Positions 1-6,017 of a stretch of DNA of 19,935 nucleotides are shown piece after piece. The first letter of the stretch is position 1; each line of letters begins with the position of its first letter. This DNA is from an uncultured bacterium. GTDB lineage: Bacteria > Patescibacteriota > Minisyncoccia > Phycocordibacterales > CAIJYI01. Location: NCBI GenBank assembly GCA_937871115.1, contig CALMXW010000031.1, positions 1 through 19,935 of the forward strand, given 5' to 3'. Under the pieces are notes generated by a model. The model was not told the DNA's origin. It saw nothing but the letters and a program-made list of their open reading frames with translations, and did not search any database. Both the position numbers and the translations under genes were made by a program.

Positions 1-6
1 TGCTAG

Positions 7-48
7 GACCCTCAGCTCGATAAAGCAGTAGAAATACTTAATAAATAA
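7..48 (+). other. Possible C-terminal tail of an upstream gene, cut by the window edge
   Basis: The frame beginning at 7 reads [13 protein letters not shown] and then TAA at 46-48, six bases before rplI. The residues look like real protein, and from memory resemble the extreme C-terminus of S41/CtpA-type processing peptidases. In the same frame TAG lies at 4-6, so an intact gene cannot read through in this frame. Either the upstream gene stops there, or the tail is a remnant left by a nonsense or frameshift change, or the resemblance is chance. Only one further codon is visible. Confidence 0.2.
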
Positions 49-53
49 AAAAT

Positions 54-491
54 ATGAAAGTTGTACTCCTGAAAGATGTTCCAAAAGTCGGACGCAGACA
101 CGAGATAAAAGAAGTCGCTGATGGCTTCGCAAGAAATAAATTGTTCCCGCAAAAGCTTGCCGAGCCGGCAGGGAGCGATGCCGAAAAACGCATTACTAAG
201 ATGAAAGAGACGGTGGCGGTGCGAGGAGCCGTCTCCCTCGACCTCCTCTCGAAAAATCTCGCCGTACTGGAAGGGAAGAGTGTCTCGATGAAAGAAAAGA
301 GCAACGAAAAGGGACACCTCTTCGCCGCCATCCACGAAACTGAAATTGCGAAAGCGATTAAAAAAGAGCTCGGCCTCGACATCCCATCCGAAGCCATCAT
401 TCTCGAAAAACCTATCAAAGAAACAGGCGAGCACAAGCTCACCGTAGAAGGCGCGAAGAAAAAAGTAGTGTTTACCCTGAGCTTGACGTAA
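54..491 (+). CDS. rplI: Large ribosomal subunit protein bL9
   Basis: This 145-residue protein is a component of the large ribosomal subunit, at the base of the L1 stalk, where it helps frame maintenance. The N-terminal RNA-binding domain (about residues 1-50) starts MKVVLLKDV and continues with [19 protein letters not shown], the classic L9 signature (normally G-x2-G-x4-V-x2-G-[FY]-x2-N-[FY]-L). A charged linker helix follows, and then the C-terminal domain (about 75-145) with GHLFAAI, corresponding to the usual GKLFGSV. Length is normal for the family (about 147-150). ATG at 54 is the natural start; no Shine-Dalgarno sequence precedes it, only A-rich sequence. L9 is, as I recall, one of the ribosomal proteins missing from some CPR lineages, so its presence helps placement. 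Its last codons carry the promoter for the next gene. Confidence 0.95.
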   Translation: MKVVLLKDVPKVGRRHEIKEVADGFARNKLFPQKLAEPAGSDAEKRITKMKETVAVRGAVSLDLLSKNLAVLEGKSVSMKEKSNEKGHLFAAIHETEIAKAIKKELGLDIPSEAIILEKPIKETGEHKLTVEGAKKKVVFTLSLT

Positions 492-511
492 ACACTCTTT
501 TGTGATACATT
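483..511 (+). promoter_or_regulatory. Sigma-70-type promoter for the coiled-coil gene at 653
   Basis: A -35 TTGACG (483-488) and a -10 TACATT (506-511) are separated by 17 nt, and TGA immediately before the -10 gives an extended -10. The -35 lies in the last codons of rplI. The predicted transcription start is near 518, giving a leader of roughly 135 nt that contains two hairpins. Confidence 0.55.
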
Positions 512-555
512 ATTTTTAGCTTTTGCCTTACCTCAATTTTGGCAGAGCTGGTTGT

Positions 556-599
556 GGATGGTCCGATGGGCCATCTCCGGTAGTCGGGTTCCGACGCCG
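556..599 (+). promoter_or_regulatory. Two tandem hairpins in the leader of the 653 gene
   Basis: The first stem pairs GATGGTCC (557-564) with GGGCCATC (568-575) around a GAT loop, eight pairs including one G-U. The second pairs GTCGG (583-587) with CCGAC (591-595) around GTT, extended by CGG (578-580) with CCG (597-599) across a small internal loop. No T-run follows either hairpin, so neither is a normal terminator. They lie between the predicted promoter and the Shine-Dalgarno sequence and may be a structured leader or a small RNA. No known riboswitch class was recognised. Confidence 0.45.
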
Positions 600-652
600 T
601 TTGATCCTTGAAACATAACCGCGACCGGGTTTCCGGCGCAGAGGGTAAAGTG

Positions 653-1432
653 ATGATCAGAGGAAATATTTTTTTTTCGGCGGTAAGTCTGGGTGGTTTT
701 ATCAGGCTGACAACTGCGAGTGTGGTGGAGTTATTGGGAACGACAACTCGAAACATTGATTGTGGGCGAGTAGAACTTCTCAGTATTCCGACAAGAGAGG
801 AAGGAGACTTGCTCTTTTTCCGTGGAATGTCTCGAGATAGGTGGCACGCTTTTTTTGTAAGGGTGGGCGTTCAAGACGGAAAGGCTCATGCTTTTCTGGA
901 CGAAGTGCCAATCTTTCAACACGAAGTCGCTGTAGTTGGCGAAGTGATATCTCTGAGACTTGGTGAAAGGGTTTTCGCCAACGCTCAAGTCTCCGGCGCG
1001 TACCATGCAACAACCAACCAAATATGTCGTTTCCTTGCTGGTCACATCAACGAAGAGGAGCTTCTCGACTCGGCCACCAAGCTTGATGAAGAGCAGAACG
1101 AGCTGGAGCGCCTGCGTATGGTCGCGAAAAGGCATCGGGAGTTAAAGGATGATCTGGACCGCCTCTTGGAATTCACCAGATGGCAGGGGATAGAAAAAGA
1201 TGAGCTCTCGGCAGAGGTTGGCCGGTTGCATGCGCTAGTCAAAGACAAGGATGGTGTTATTGACTCCCAAGCCCAGACCATTACGAGGTGGGAGGCAACA
1301 CGCACGTGTCTCTACAACGAGGTAAAGAGAATACCGTGGTGGCGCGCTGTCTGGTCTGCCCTCCGTGGTCACGGTTCGCGAATTTCGCGGATCCGAGACA
1401 TTCTGAGTGTTAAGCCATACACTGGAGAGTAG
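653..1432 (+). CDS. Unrecognised protein with beta-rich N-terminus and coiled-coil C-terminus
   Basis: I do not recognise this 259-residue protein. An upstream TTG at 608 is possible, but ATG at 653 is preferred because AGAGGG at 640-645 gives a Shine-Dalgarno sequence 7 nt away. Residues 1 to about 125 alternate short hydrophobic and charged runs as in a beta-rich fold, without an obvious signal peptide (FFSAVSLGGFI near the start is hydrophobic but short). From about 135 to 215 the sequence is strongly heptad-like, rich in Glu, Leu, Lys and Arg (for example LDEEQNELERLRMVAKRHRE), which suggests a coiled coil. The tail is basic and Trp-rich (IPWWRAVWSALRGHGSR). It is a monocistronic unit with its own extended -10 promoter, hairpin leader and strong terminator, so it looks independently expressed and possibly acquired. 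No function is assigned. Confidence 0.75.
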   Translation: MIRGNIFFSAVSLGGFIRLTTASVVELLGTTTRNIDCGRVELLSIPTREEGDLLFFRGMSRDRWHAFFVRVGVQDGKAHAFLDEVPIFQHEVAVVGEVISLRLGERVFANAQVSGAYHATTNQICRFLAGHINEEELLDSATKLDEEQNELERLRMVAKRHRELKDDLDRLLEFTRWQGIEKDELSAEVGRLHALVKDKDGVIDSQAQTITRWEATRTCLYNEVKRIPWWRAVWSALRGHGSRISRIRDILSVKPYTGE

Positions 1433-1443
1433 GCGACGACAAA

Positions 1444-1479
1444 GGGCGGGTAGTGGAAACACTGACCCGCCCTCTTTTT
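1444..1479 (+). terminator. Intrinsic terminator of the coiled-coil gene
   Basis: GGGCGGGT (1444-1451) pairs with ACCCGCCC (1465-1472), and inside it AGTG (1452-1455) pairs with CACT (1460-1463) around a GAAA tetraloop, with one bulged G. TCTTTTT follows directly. It begins 11 nt after the stop codon. Confidence 0.9.
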
Positions 1480-1497
1480 ATATCTATTTTACTCCCA

Positions 1498-1537
1498 CCC
1501 CTCAGTCCCTTGGACAGCTCCCCTCAGGCAGGGGAGC
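1498..1537. repeat. REP-like double-hairpin intergenic element
   Basis: A small hairpin GTCC-CTT-GGAC (1505-1515) is followed by a strong stem GCTCCCCT (1517-1524) with AGGGGAGC (1530-1537) around CAGGC. The arrangement CCCCTCAGTC...GACAGCTCCCCT...AGGGGAGC resembles a palindromic repeat that I recall from intergenic regions of several unrelated bacterial genomes. It sits between two convergent genes, ten bases past the end of rpmA. No T-run follows on either strand, so it is not a textbook terminator. Only one copy is present here, so repetitiveness cannot be shown from the window. Confidence 0.5.
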
Positions 1538-1546
1538 AGGTGCGAT

Positions 1547-1819
1547 TTACTCTACGTTTGCTACCTTCTTGACCATCACTTTGCCGTTGAAACCCGTCTT
1601 GCGTTTGGTGCTAAATCTCACGACGCCTTCCTTGAGAGCAAAGAGTGTGTGGTCGCGGCCGGCTCGGACATTCTTTCCGGCCATAATCTTCGTCCCTCGC
1701 TGGCGGACGATGACATTGCCCGGGGTAGCCTTTTCACCCGCGTAAAGCTTGGTCCCAAGATACTTTGGGTTTGAGTCGGTAAGGTTCTTTGCGCTTCCGC
1801 CTGCTTTCTTATGTGCCAT
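1547..1819 (-). CDS. rpmA: Large ribosomal subunit protein bL27
   Basis: This 90-residue protein sits in the large subunit with its N-terminal tail reaching the peptidyl-transferase centre. The N-terminus [12 protein letters not shown] is diagnostic (family AHKKGxGSxxNGRDS), followed by [25 protein letters not shown] and then [21 protein letters not shown], all canonical L27 segments. There is no N-terminal extension of the kind that Firmicutes L27 has removed by protease. The gene stands alone here rather than next to rplU (L21), its usual partner. Its promoter lies inside the first codons of the divergent gene at 1843. No Shine-Dalgarno sequence precedes the start. Confidence 0.96.
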   Translation of the reverse strand: MAHKKAGGSAKNLTDSNPKYLGTKLYAGEKATPGNVIVRQRGTKIMAGKNVRAGRDHTLFALKEGVVRFSTKRKTGFNGKVMVKKVANVE

Positions 1820-1827
1820 GTTTTTGG

Positions 1828-1833
1828 TATAAA
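1828..1833 (+). promoter_or_regulatory. Possible -10 element for the Ada-like gene
   Basis: TATAAA ends 9 nt before the ATG at 1843, which would give a transcript starting within about two bases of the start codon. No convincing -35 was found and there is no Shine-Dalgarno sequence. Confidence 0.3.
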
Positions 1834-1842
1834 GTTAGTGTC

Positions 1843-2283
1843 ATGAGTATAAAAGAAAGCTTGGAAAAAATCAAGGGGGGAGCCAGGGGAGCTCTGCCAG
1901 CCTGGCGCCCGGAGGCCCTCCTCGAGCGAAATACCTTTGTCGGCCTCCTTTTGGGGCTTGTGGCGCTGAGCTCTTTTGCCTTCGGGCGTCTTTCGGGCAT
2001 GGAGGAAGGCCGCGTGCCGGTGCGGATTACTTTCCCTGGCGCGGCGACATCTTCTCTCGCTACTGCAGGCATATCTCTCACCCAGACACCGCCCATTCCG
2101 AAGCCAGATGTGACGGGTGCGACCAAGGGGCAATATGTCGCTTCAAAGTCGGGGACGAAATATCACTTGCCGTGGTGCTCGGGGGCGAAAAGGATTTCAG
2201 AAGAAAATAAAATCTGGTTTGCTTCGAAAGCAGAGGCGGAAAAAGCGGGGTACACTCCAGCGGCAAACTGCAAGGGGATTTAA
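1843..2283 (+). CDS. Membrane-anchored protein with C-terminal Ada-type zinc-binding domain
   Basis: The ATG at 1843 gives 146 residues; an upstream in-frame ATG at 1789 would run far into rpmA and is not preferred. One membrane segment (about residues 32-47, FVGLLLGLVALSSFAFG) follows a short basic cytoplasmic part. A Pro/Thr-rich linker leads to a C-terminal domain (about 100-146) beginning YVASKSGTKYHLPWCSGAKRI and ending EAEKAGYTPAANCKGI. This is the pattern of the Ada metal-binding domain as found outside Ada itself, attached to ComEC-like, nuclease or membrane proteins in many bacteria. The usual PCxxC is reduced to AANC, so only two cysteines remain and zinc binding is uncertain. Topology puts the domain outside the membrane if the N-terminus is inside. 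Its stop codon overlaps that of the convergent methyltransferase by four bases. Confidence 0.8.
   Translation: MSIKESLEKIKGGARGALPAWRPEALLERNTFVGLLLGLVALSSFAFGRLSGMEEGRVPVRITFPGAATSSLATAGISLTQTPPIPKPDVTGATKGQYVASKSGTKYHLPWCSGAKRISEENKIWFASKAEAEKAGYTPAANCKGI
1846..1874 (-). promoter_or_regulatory. Promoter of rpmA
   Basis: On the minus strand TTGATT (1874-1869) is followed after 17 nt by TATACT (1851-1846). The predicted start near 1839 gives a leader of about 20 nt without a Shine-Dalgarno sequence. The whole promoter overlaps the first codons of the divergent gene at 1843. Confidence 0.55.
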
Positions 2284-3083
2284 TTTATCTTCTGCGCGTA
2301 TACAGAAATACTTCGGCGTTTCCATGCGCGGCCGTTTTTTATGTGGCGATGCGAGCGGAGCATTTTGTGAATAATGAAATTCGGGGAGAGAAGTGCGTCG
2401 ATTTCTTCTTCGGTAAAAACATGCTCGGGGACACCGACCTCGGGATGGATGTAGGTGCCCTCCTCACCGCTCGAATGGTCGCGGAGGAGTCGTGCGGCGT
2501 GCAGGTCTTCATCGAGAAGAAATGTTTTGAAAAAGAGCCAGCCGTCGGGACGGAGGACGCGGACGATTTCAGCAAGGAGATTTTTCCGCTCGGCGTTGTT
2601 GAGAAAGTGAGAGGCCATCATGTCGAGGACGAATGTCTGAGAAGCGTCGGGGAGAGGGAGAGCTTCTTTCATATCGCGCACAGAAAATTCGAGTGGGAGT
2701 TTTTCTTTTTCGTTTCGTTTCTTTGCTTGGATGATAGCTTCGTGCGAGATGTCGAAGCCGACGCCCTGGCATCCAAATTCTTTCGAGAGGGAGAAAAGGT
2801 TGCGCCCATTGCCACAGCCGATGTCGAGCGCAGAAGCGACCGGCCTGAGATACGCTCGGCCAGTAGATCGCTCGAGCCAGCGGGTGAACTTCAAGAAGTC
2901 TTCACTCGGGTTCGTCGAAAGAGCAAGGTTTGGGGCAGCCTTCTTATCTCGGTGGTTGGTAAAGCCTTTTCGAGTCGGCTTGCCACCGCGTTTGTACTCC
3001 TTGTCCCAAAACTTCTTGCTTTTTTGGCTATTGGTTTTCTTGTTGTTCCCGCCGTTGTTTCGGCGTATGTGTGTTGCAGACAT
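2280..3083 (-). CDS. Class I SAM-dependent methyltransferase
   Basis: A 267-residue protein starting at the ATG at 3083; an upstream ATG at 3173 would run past the promoter and overlap the divergent gene's start. A basic Asn/Lys-rich N-terminus (residues 1-55) precedes the Rossmann-like methyltransferase domain: motif I LDIGCGNGRN (about 86-95), the acidic end of strand 2 in GVGFDIS (about 107-113), motif II region TFVLDMMASHFL, and VLRPDGWLFFKTFL as the post-motif strand. This is the Methyltransf_11/25 type with tellurite-resistance TehB-like flavour; the substrate (small molecule, lipid or protein) cannot be read from sequence. It is monocistronic and faces the SpoU methyltransferase head to head. 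The promoter directly before the ATG predicts a leaderless mRNA. Confidence 0.85.
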   Translation of the reverse strand: MSATHIRRNNGGNNKKTNSQKSKKFWDKEYKRGGKPTRKGFTNHRDKKAAPNLALSTNPSEDFLKFTRWLERSTGRAYLRPVASALDIGCGNGRNLFSLSKEFGCQGVGFDISHEAIIQAKKRNEKEKLPLEFSVRDMKEALPLPDASQTFVLDMMASHFLNNAERKNLLAEIVRVLRPDGWLFFKTFLLDEDLHAARLLRDHSSGEEGTYIHPEVGVPEHVFTEEEIDALLSPNFIIHKMLRSHRHIKNGRAWKRRSISVYAQKIN

Positions 3084-3090
3084 ATGGCCG

Positions 3091-3119
3091 ATTATACTTG
3101 ACAATATTCCATTTGTACA
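3091..3119 (-). promoter_or_regulatory. Promoter of the SAM methyltransferase, predicted leaderless
   Basis: On the minus strand TGTACA (3119-3114) and a perfect TATAAT (3096-3091) are 17 nt apart. Only seven bases separate the -10 from the ATG at 3083, so transcription should start at or within a base or two of the start codon. Confidence 0.65.
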
Positions 3120-3160
3120 TGTGGTTTGTGTATCTTGCCATTTTAGGGTAGTATGACAGG

Positions 3161-3919
3161 ATGGCGAACCCAAAAGTATACATTTACGGCAAGCATGTCA
3201 TCGAAGAGGCCCTCTTAAACGCCCCACGAGCTGTCCTGCGCGTGTTTTTCGGCTCGAGAGACGATGAGACCAAACGCCTCCGAGACATCGCTATTGCCGA
3301 GAATATCCCGGTAGCAAACTTCGACCCGAAGACTCCGCCCAAAGGCATCCTCCCCGACACCTCTCACCAGGGCATGATCGGCGTGGTCTCTCCCGACAAA
3401 CTCCTCATGTCGTACGCAGATTTTTCTGAAAAGTTTACTGTCACTGCCGATACCTCGATTGCGATCTTGGGTGAGATACAAGACCCGCAGAATGTCGGCG
3501 CCATCATCCGCTCGGCCGCTGCCTTTGGTGTCTCGGCAATCTTGATCCCCGAGCATCGCACAGCGCAGATTACTGGTGCGGTAGTGAAAGTTTCTGCCGG
3601 TATGGCATTCCGCATTCCGCTCGTCTCTATCTCTAATGTAAACAGCACGGTGCGCGACCTCAAAGAAAAAGGCTTTTGGATCTACGGGCTCGCCGGAGAT
3701 GAAAATGGTGCCAAAAGTGTGGTGCACGAGAAATTTGATGCCCCGAGCGCATTTATCCTCGGCAACGAAGCAAAAGGTATCCGCGAAAAAACCCTCGAGC
3801 TCTGCGACATCGTCCTCAAAATTCCGATTCATCCGAAATGCGAATCGCTCAATGTCGCCGCCTCTGCCGCCATCACTTTTTATGCCTGGAGCGTGAAGCA
3901 TGGAGATGTGCTGAAATAG
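3161..3919 (+). CDS. rlmB: SpoU/TrmH-family RNA 2'-O-ribose methyltransferase (RlmB-like)
   Basis: This 252-residue protein should methylate a ribose 2'-OH in 23S rRNA using SAM; RlmB modifies G2251 in E. coli. The N-terminal substrate-binding domain (about 1-75) starts KVYIYGKHVIEEAL, as in RlmB. The trefoil-knot domain carries all three SpoU motifs: motif 1 EIQDPQNVGAIIRSAAAFG (N111, R117), motif 2 FILGNEAKGI (N202, E203) and motif 3 IPIHPKCESLNVAASAAI (S229, N231). Length matches RlmB (about 245). A TrmH-type tRNA methyltransferase is less likely because of the RlmB-type N-terminus. TAGTAT at 3149-3154 is only six bases before the ATG and could be a -10 for a leaderless transcript, but its -35 is poor. 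Confidence 0.88.
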   Translation: MANPKVYIYGKHVIEEALLNAPRAVLRVFFGSRDDETKRLRDIAIAENIPVANFDPKTPPKGILPDTSHQGMIGVVSPDKLLMSYADFSEKFTVTADTSIAILGEIQDPQNVGAIIRSAAAFGVSAILIPEHRTAQITGAVVKVSAGMAFRIPLVSISNVNSTVRDLKEKGFWIYGLAGDENGAKSVVHEKFDAPSAFILGNEAKGIREKTLELCDIVLKIPIHPKCESLNVAASAAITFYAWSVKHGDVLK

Positions 3920-3947
3920 TTGACATCTCTCTACTCTGTCCTAAAAT
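3920..3947 (+). promoter_or_regulatory. Near-consensus promoter of the small gene at 3990
   Basis: TTGACA (3920-3925), a 16-nt spacer and TAAAAT (3942-3947). The -35 overlaps the stop codon of rlmB. The predicted start near 3954 gives a leader of about 36 nt that carries a strong Shine-Dalgarno sequence. Confidence 0.65.
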
Positions 3948-3989
3948 AAAAATAGCGTCGTTAACTTTGACTTGGAGGAGGAAACTCCC

Positions 3990-4250
3990 ATGAACACAGG
4001 AAATGCGCGCTCTGTGGTACGGCGAAGTACAGATACTTTGATTATGCAAAACCCCCAAGGGCTGTCTGTCTCTGAACTCTTGGAGACCCGTTTCGTGCAA
4101 CAATATTTAATCAACGCTTGGTTTCTCAATCCGTCTGAACGCGACGAGTACGGAAACTTTAAGTGTTCCTTCGATGTCATTGCCGACATCGAAGATCGGC
4201 CGCCAAAAGTTGCTTTTAAGTTTGTCATGCGCAAGAACAAGATGAACTGA
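3990..4250 (+). CDS. Unrecognised 86-residue protein, self-contained cassette
   Basis: The ATG at 3990 follows GGAGGAGG (3974-3981) at 8 nt, the strongest ribosome binding site in the window; an in-frame TTG at 3972 would lie before it and is rejected. The protein is soluble-looking, with LSVSELLETRFVQQYLINAWFL as a likely helical core, a central Asp/Glu segment (CSFDVIADIEDRP) and a basic tail (KFVMRKNKM). No family was recognised. It has its own near-consensus promoter and a strong terminator, and is flanked by unrelated genes, so it behaves as an independent expression unit. Confidence 0.75.
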   Translation: MNTGNARSVVRRSTDTLIMQNPQGLSVSELLETRFVQQYLINAWFLNPSERDEYGNFKCSFDVIADIEDRPPKVAFKFVMRKNKMN

Positions 4251-4284
4251 ATATGAGTAGCACAGCCATCCTCGCCAAACGAAA

Positions 4285-4319
4285 CCGCCCCAGGTCACGA
4301 GACCTCGGGCGGCTTTTTT
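4285..4319 (+). terminator. Intrinsic terminator of the 3990 gene, possibly bidirectional
   Basis: CCGCCC (4285-4290) pairs with GGGCGG (4307-4312); after one C-C mismatch AGGTC (4292-4296) pairs with GACCT (4301-4305) around ACGA, and CTTTTTT follows. The convergent nuclease gene ends at 4318, so the same stem would also form at its 3' end, followed there by TTTCGTTT. Confidence 0.88.
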
Positions 4320-5490
4320 ATTTCTTCCCCTGCTTGAGCATCACACTCGTCTTACGTTCGCGGAAGGCGAGTATTTCTTTTTGAATCTCGGGCGGGAGGG
4401 AGACCATGAGCTTCTGCAATTTCTTTTCATCCGGGTCGAGCACGTCGTTCCATTTGCCGATGTGTTCGAGTATTGGCTGTATCTTCCCCATGTCGAAAGA
4501 GTATCGCTCAGTGACGGTGCGAGAGAGAGAGCCCTCGTCGCCGAAGACACGCTCGACTTTGTTGGCGTCCATGTAGCTGGTAATAATCTCTCGAAGCTCT
4601 TTGATGCGCTTGTCGTTTTCGTTTTCCGCATTTTTGATCTCGAAAAATTCTTGGAGTGCTTGGGAAAGCTCTTGCTCTGTCGGGTCTGCCTTCTTTTCTT
4701 CTCGTGTGTACTCGTGGCTCCACATCGGGCAGATTTTCCGGAAGCCGCAATATCCGCAGAGGGGATTTACGTGAGCAGGGAAGTCGCCCGATTTCGTGCG
4801 CTCCTGTATTTCGCGAATGGTCTCGAGCACGTTTTCTTTCATCCGCGTGCGTACCGCTTCGGAGACAATAGTGCTCACTTTGTCGTTATGCTTGAGGAAA
4901 TAGAGCGAGATGGTGATATTCTCGGGCTTTACGTGTGGCCAGCGTACCGAGAGGGCGAGATGGTAGAGCCCGAGCTGGAGATTCTCTGCGAGTGATGCGG
5001 CGGAGGGCATCGTCTTGCCCGTCTTGTAGTCGATGATCTCATACACTTCGGAATTCGGATCTTTGTCGACGCGGTCGATGATGCCCGCGAGCGTGTGTTC
5101 TTCGCCGGTGGTTTCGTCGAGGAGAGGAAGCGAGAAGCGACCTTCCATTTCAATGACGTTGAAATTCCACGGTGGATTTTTCTTGTAGAAATTTTTGATT
5201 ATCTTTACCCCCTCGGCATAGTAGAGCTTTTCGGCTGCTTCTTTCTTCTCCGGATCTTTCCATTCGATGAGCTCGGATTTTTCGTTCCACTTTTTCGTAA
5301 AGAAATCGATAATTTCATCTTCGGTGGGATAGAGAGGGTTGCGTTCAAACATGTACTTGAGCGCCGAGTGCACGAGCGTACCAAAAACACTCTCAATCCG
5401 CTTGGGCTCTTTGAGTTTGTCGATCTGGGAATATTTGTACTTGAGCGGGCAGACTTTGAAGGTCTCAAGTGCGGAATAGGACGTGCGCAT
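4318..5490 (-). CDS. Stand-alone PD-(D/E)XK nuclease with iron-sulphur cysteines (RecB/AddB/Cas4-like)
   Basis: This 390-residue protein belongs to the RecB-like exonuclease superfamily (PDDEXK_1 type). The visible catalytic set is H41 in GTLVHSALK, D139 in AGIIDRVD, D154 and K156 in EIIDYKTGK, and Q172 in NLQLGLYHLA. Four cysteines match the 4Fe-4S arrangement of AddB and Cas4: C14 in FKVCPLKY, then C245, C248 and C254 in CGYCGFRKICP. The first 260 residues are the nuclease; the rest (about 265-390) is a charged helical tail without a recognised domain. There is no helicase part, no cas gene and no addA partner nearby, so it acts alone or with a distant helicase; DNA repair or end processing is inferred. 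Transcription appears leaderless from an extended -10. Confidence 0.85.
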   Translation of the reverse strand: MRTSYSALETFKVCPLKYKYSQIDKLKEPKRIESVFGTLVHSALKYMFERNPLYPTEDEIIDFFTKKWNEKSELIEWKDPEKKEAAEKLYYAEGVKIIKNFYKKNPPWNFNVIEMEGRFSLPLLDETTGEEHTLAGIIDRVDKDPNSEVYEIIDYKTGKTMPSAASLAENLQLGLYHLALSVRWPHVKPENITISLYFLKHNDKVSTIVSEAVRTRMKENVLETIREIQERTKSGDFPAHVNPLCGYCGFRKICPMWSHEYTREEKKADPTEQELSQALQEFFEIKNAENENDKRIKELREIITSYMDANKVERVFGDEGSLSRTVTERYSFDMGKIQPILEHIGKWNDVLDPDEKKLQKLMVSLPPEIQKEILAFRERKTSVMLKQGKK

Positions 5491-5497
5491 GAATTTT

Positions 5498-5506
5498 ATT
5501 GTAGCA
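5498..5506 (-). promoter_or_regulatory. Extended -10 promoter of the nuclease gene, predicted leaderless
   Basis: On the minus strand TGC is followed directly by TACAAT (5503-5498), seven bases before the ATG at 5490. No convincing -35 is present, which is usual for extended -10 promoters. No Shine-Dalgarno sequence. Confidence 0.55.
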
Positions 5507-5527
5507 AGTCGAGAGCACTGTAGGGCA

Positions 5528-5556
5528 TTGACATCACTAGTTTTAGTAGGTACACT
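5528..5556 (+). promoter_or_regulatory. Promoter of the small gene at 5607
   Basis: TTGACA (5528-5533), a 17-nt spacer and TACACT (5551-5556). The predicted start near 5563 gives a leader of about 44 nt with a Shine-Dalgarno sequence. It is divergent from, and only about 20 bp away from, the nuclease promoter. Confidence 0.55.
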
Positions 5557-5606
5557 TCGATGTGGAATAAACTACTGGTGATGAAACAAATTGAGAGGAA
5601 AAGATT

Positions 5607-5945
5607 ATGAGCATTGAAAGATTCGCCGCTCAACTAGCTTCGCTACTGGATTCGAAAAGAAAAGACCGGGATAAGAAAGATAATTTTTACTCACTCGTTG
5701 CCCATTTTAAGGGACAACTAGGGCCACCTATCGAAGAAGGACATCAGTTTGGGTACCGGGAAATAGAGTCCCTCGTAAAGGACCTCTTTGAAGATCAATT
5801 CCCCTTGGTTAATGGATCGCTGGAAGGCCATACTATCCCCGACGACTATGTGGATACTCAGACCGTCTCTGTCCACGGCTCGCTTAGAGTGGTCTTCGGT
5901 CTCTATAAAGAGGATAGGGTAGTTTATTCTATTCTGTGTAGCTGA
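5607..5945 (+). CDS. Unrecognised 112-residue protein, self-contained cassette
   Basis: The ATG at 5607 follows GAGAGG (5593-5598) at a plausible distance. The protein starts with a helical basic segment (residues 1-35, ending RKDRDKKDNFYSLVAHFKG), continues with IESLVKDLFEDQFPLV and ends in a beta-like part, VSVHGSLRVVFGLYKEDRVVYSIL. No membrane segment, signal peptide or known motif was seen. It is a single-gene unit with its own TTGACA promoter and terminator, in the same style as the genes at 653 and 3990. Function unknown. Confidence 0.72.
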   Translation: MSIERFAAQLASLLDSKRKDRDKKDNFYSLVAHFKGQLGPPIEEGHQFGYREIESLVKDLFEDQFPLVNGSLEGHTIPDDYVDTQTVSVHGSLRVVFGLYKEDRVVYSILCS

Positions 5946-5960
5946 GAAGAACCTTAAAGA

Positions 5961-5990
5961 AACAGCCAGGGATGGCTGTTTTGTGCTTTT
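5961..5990 (+). terminator. Intrinsic terminator of the 5607 gene
   Basis: AACAGCCA (5961-5968) pairs perfectly with TGGCTGTT (5973-5980) around GGGA, followed by TTGTGCTTTT. The same T-rich stretch supplies the TTGTGC that may serve as -35 for the next gene. Confidence 0.8.
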
Positions 5991-6008
5991 TAGAAATTCT
6001 GCTACAAT
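5981..6008 (+). promoter_or_regulatory. Extended -10 promoter of the 6018-7952 gene group
   Basis: TGC (6000-6002) followed by TACAAT (6003-6008), with TTGTGC (5981-5986) as a weak -35 at 16 nt. The -10 ends nine bases before the ATG at 6018, so the mRNA would start within about two bases of the start codon. TGCTACAAT is identical to the extended -10 of the nuclease gene. Confidence 0.5.
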
Positions 6009-6017
6009 AGGCGCACT

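Noticed and set aside
2343..3101. 252-codon open frame antisense to the SAM methyltransferase
   Set aside because: The minus-strand frame has all methyltransferase motifs and a promoter directly before its start.
3098..3103. Plus-strand TTGACA upstream of the rlmB-type gene
   Set aside because: No -10 at 15-19 nt (the sequence there is TGTGGTTTG). It overlaps the divergent methyltransferase promoter and is probably incidental.
4381..4995. 204-codon open frame antisense to the PD-(D/E)XK nuclease
   Set aside because: Mirror of a conserved gene; composition is implausible and there is no start signal.
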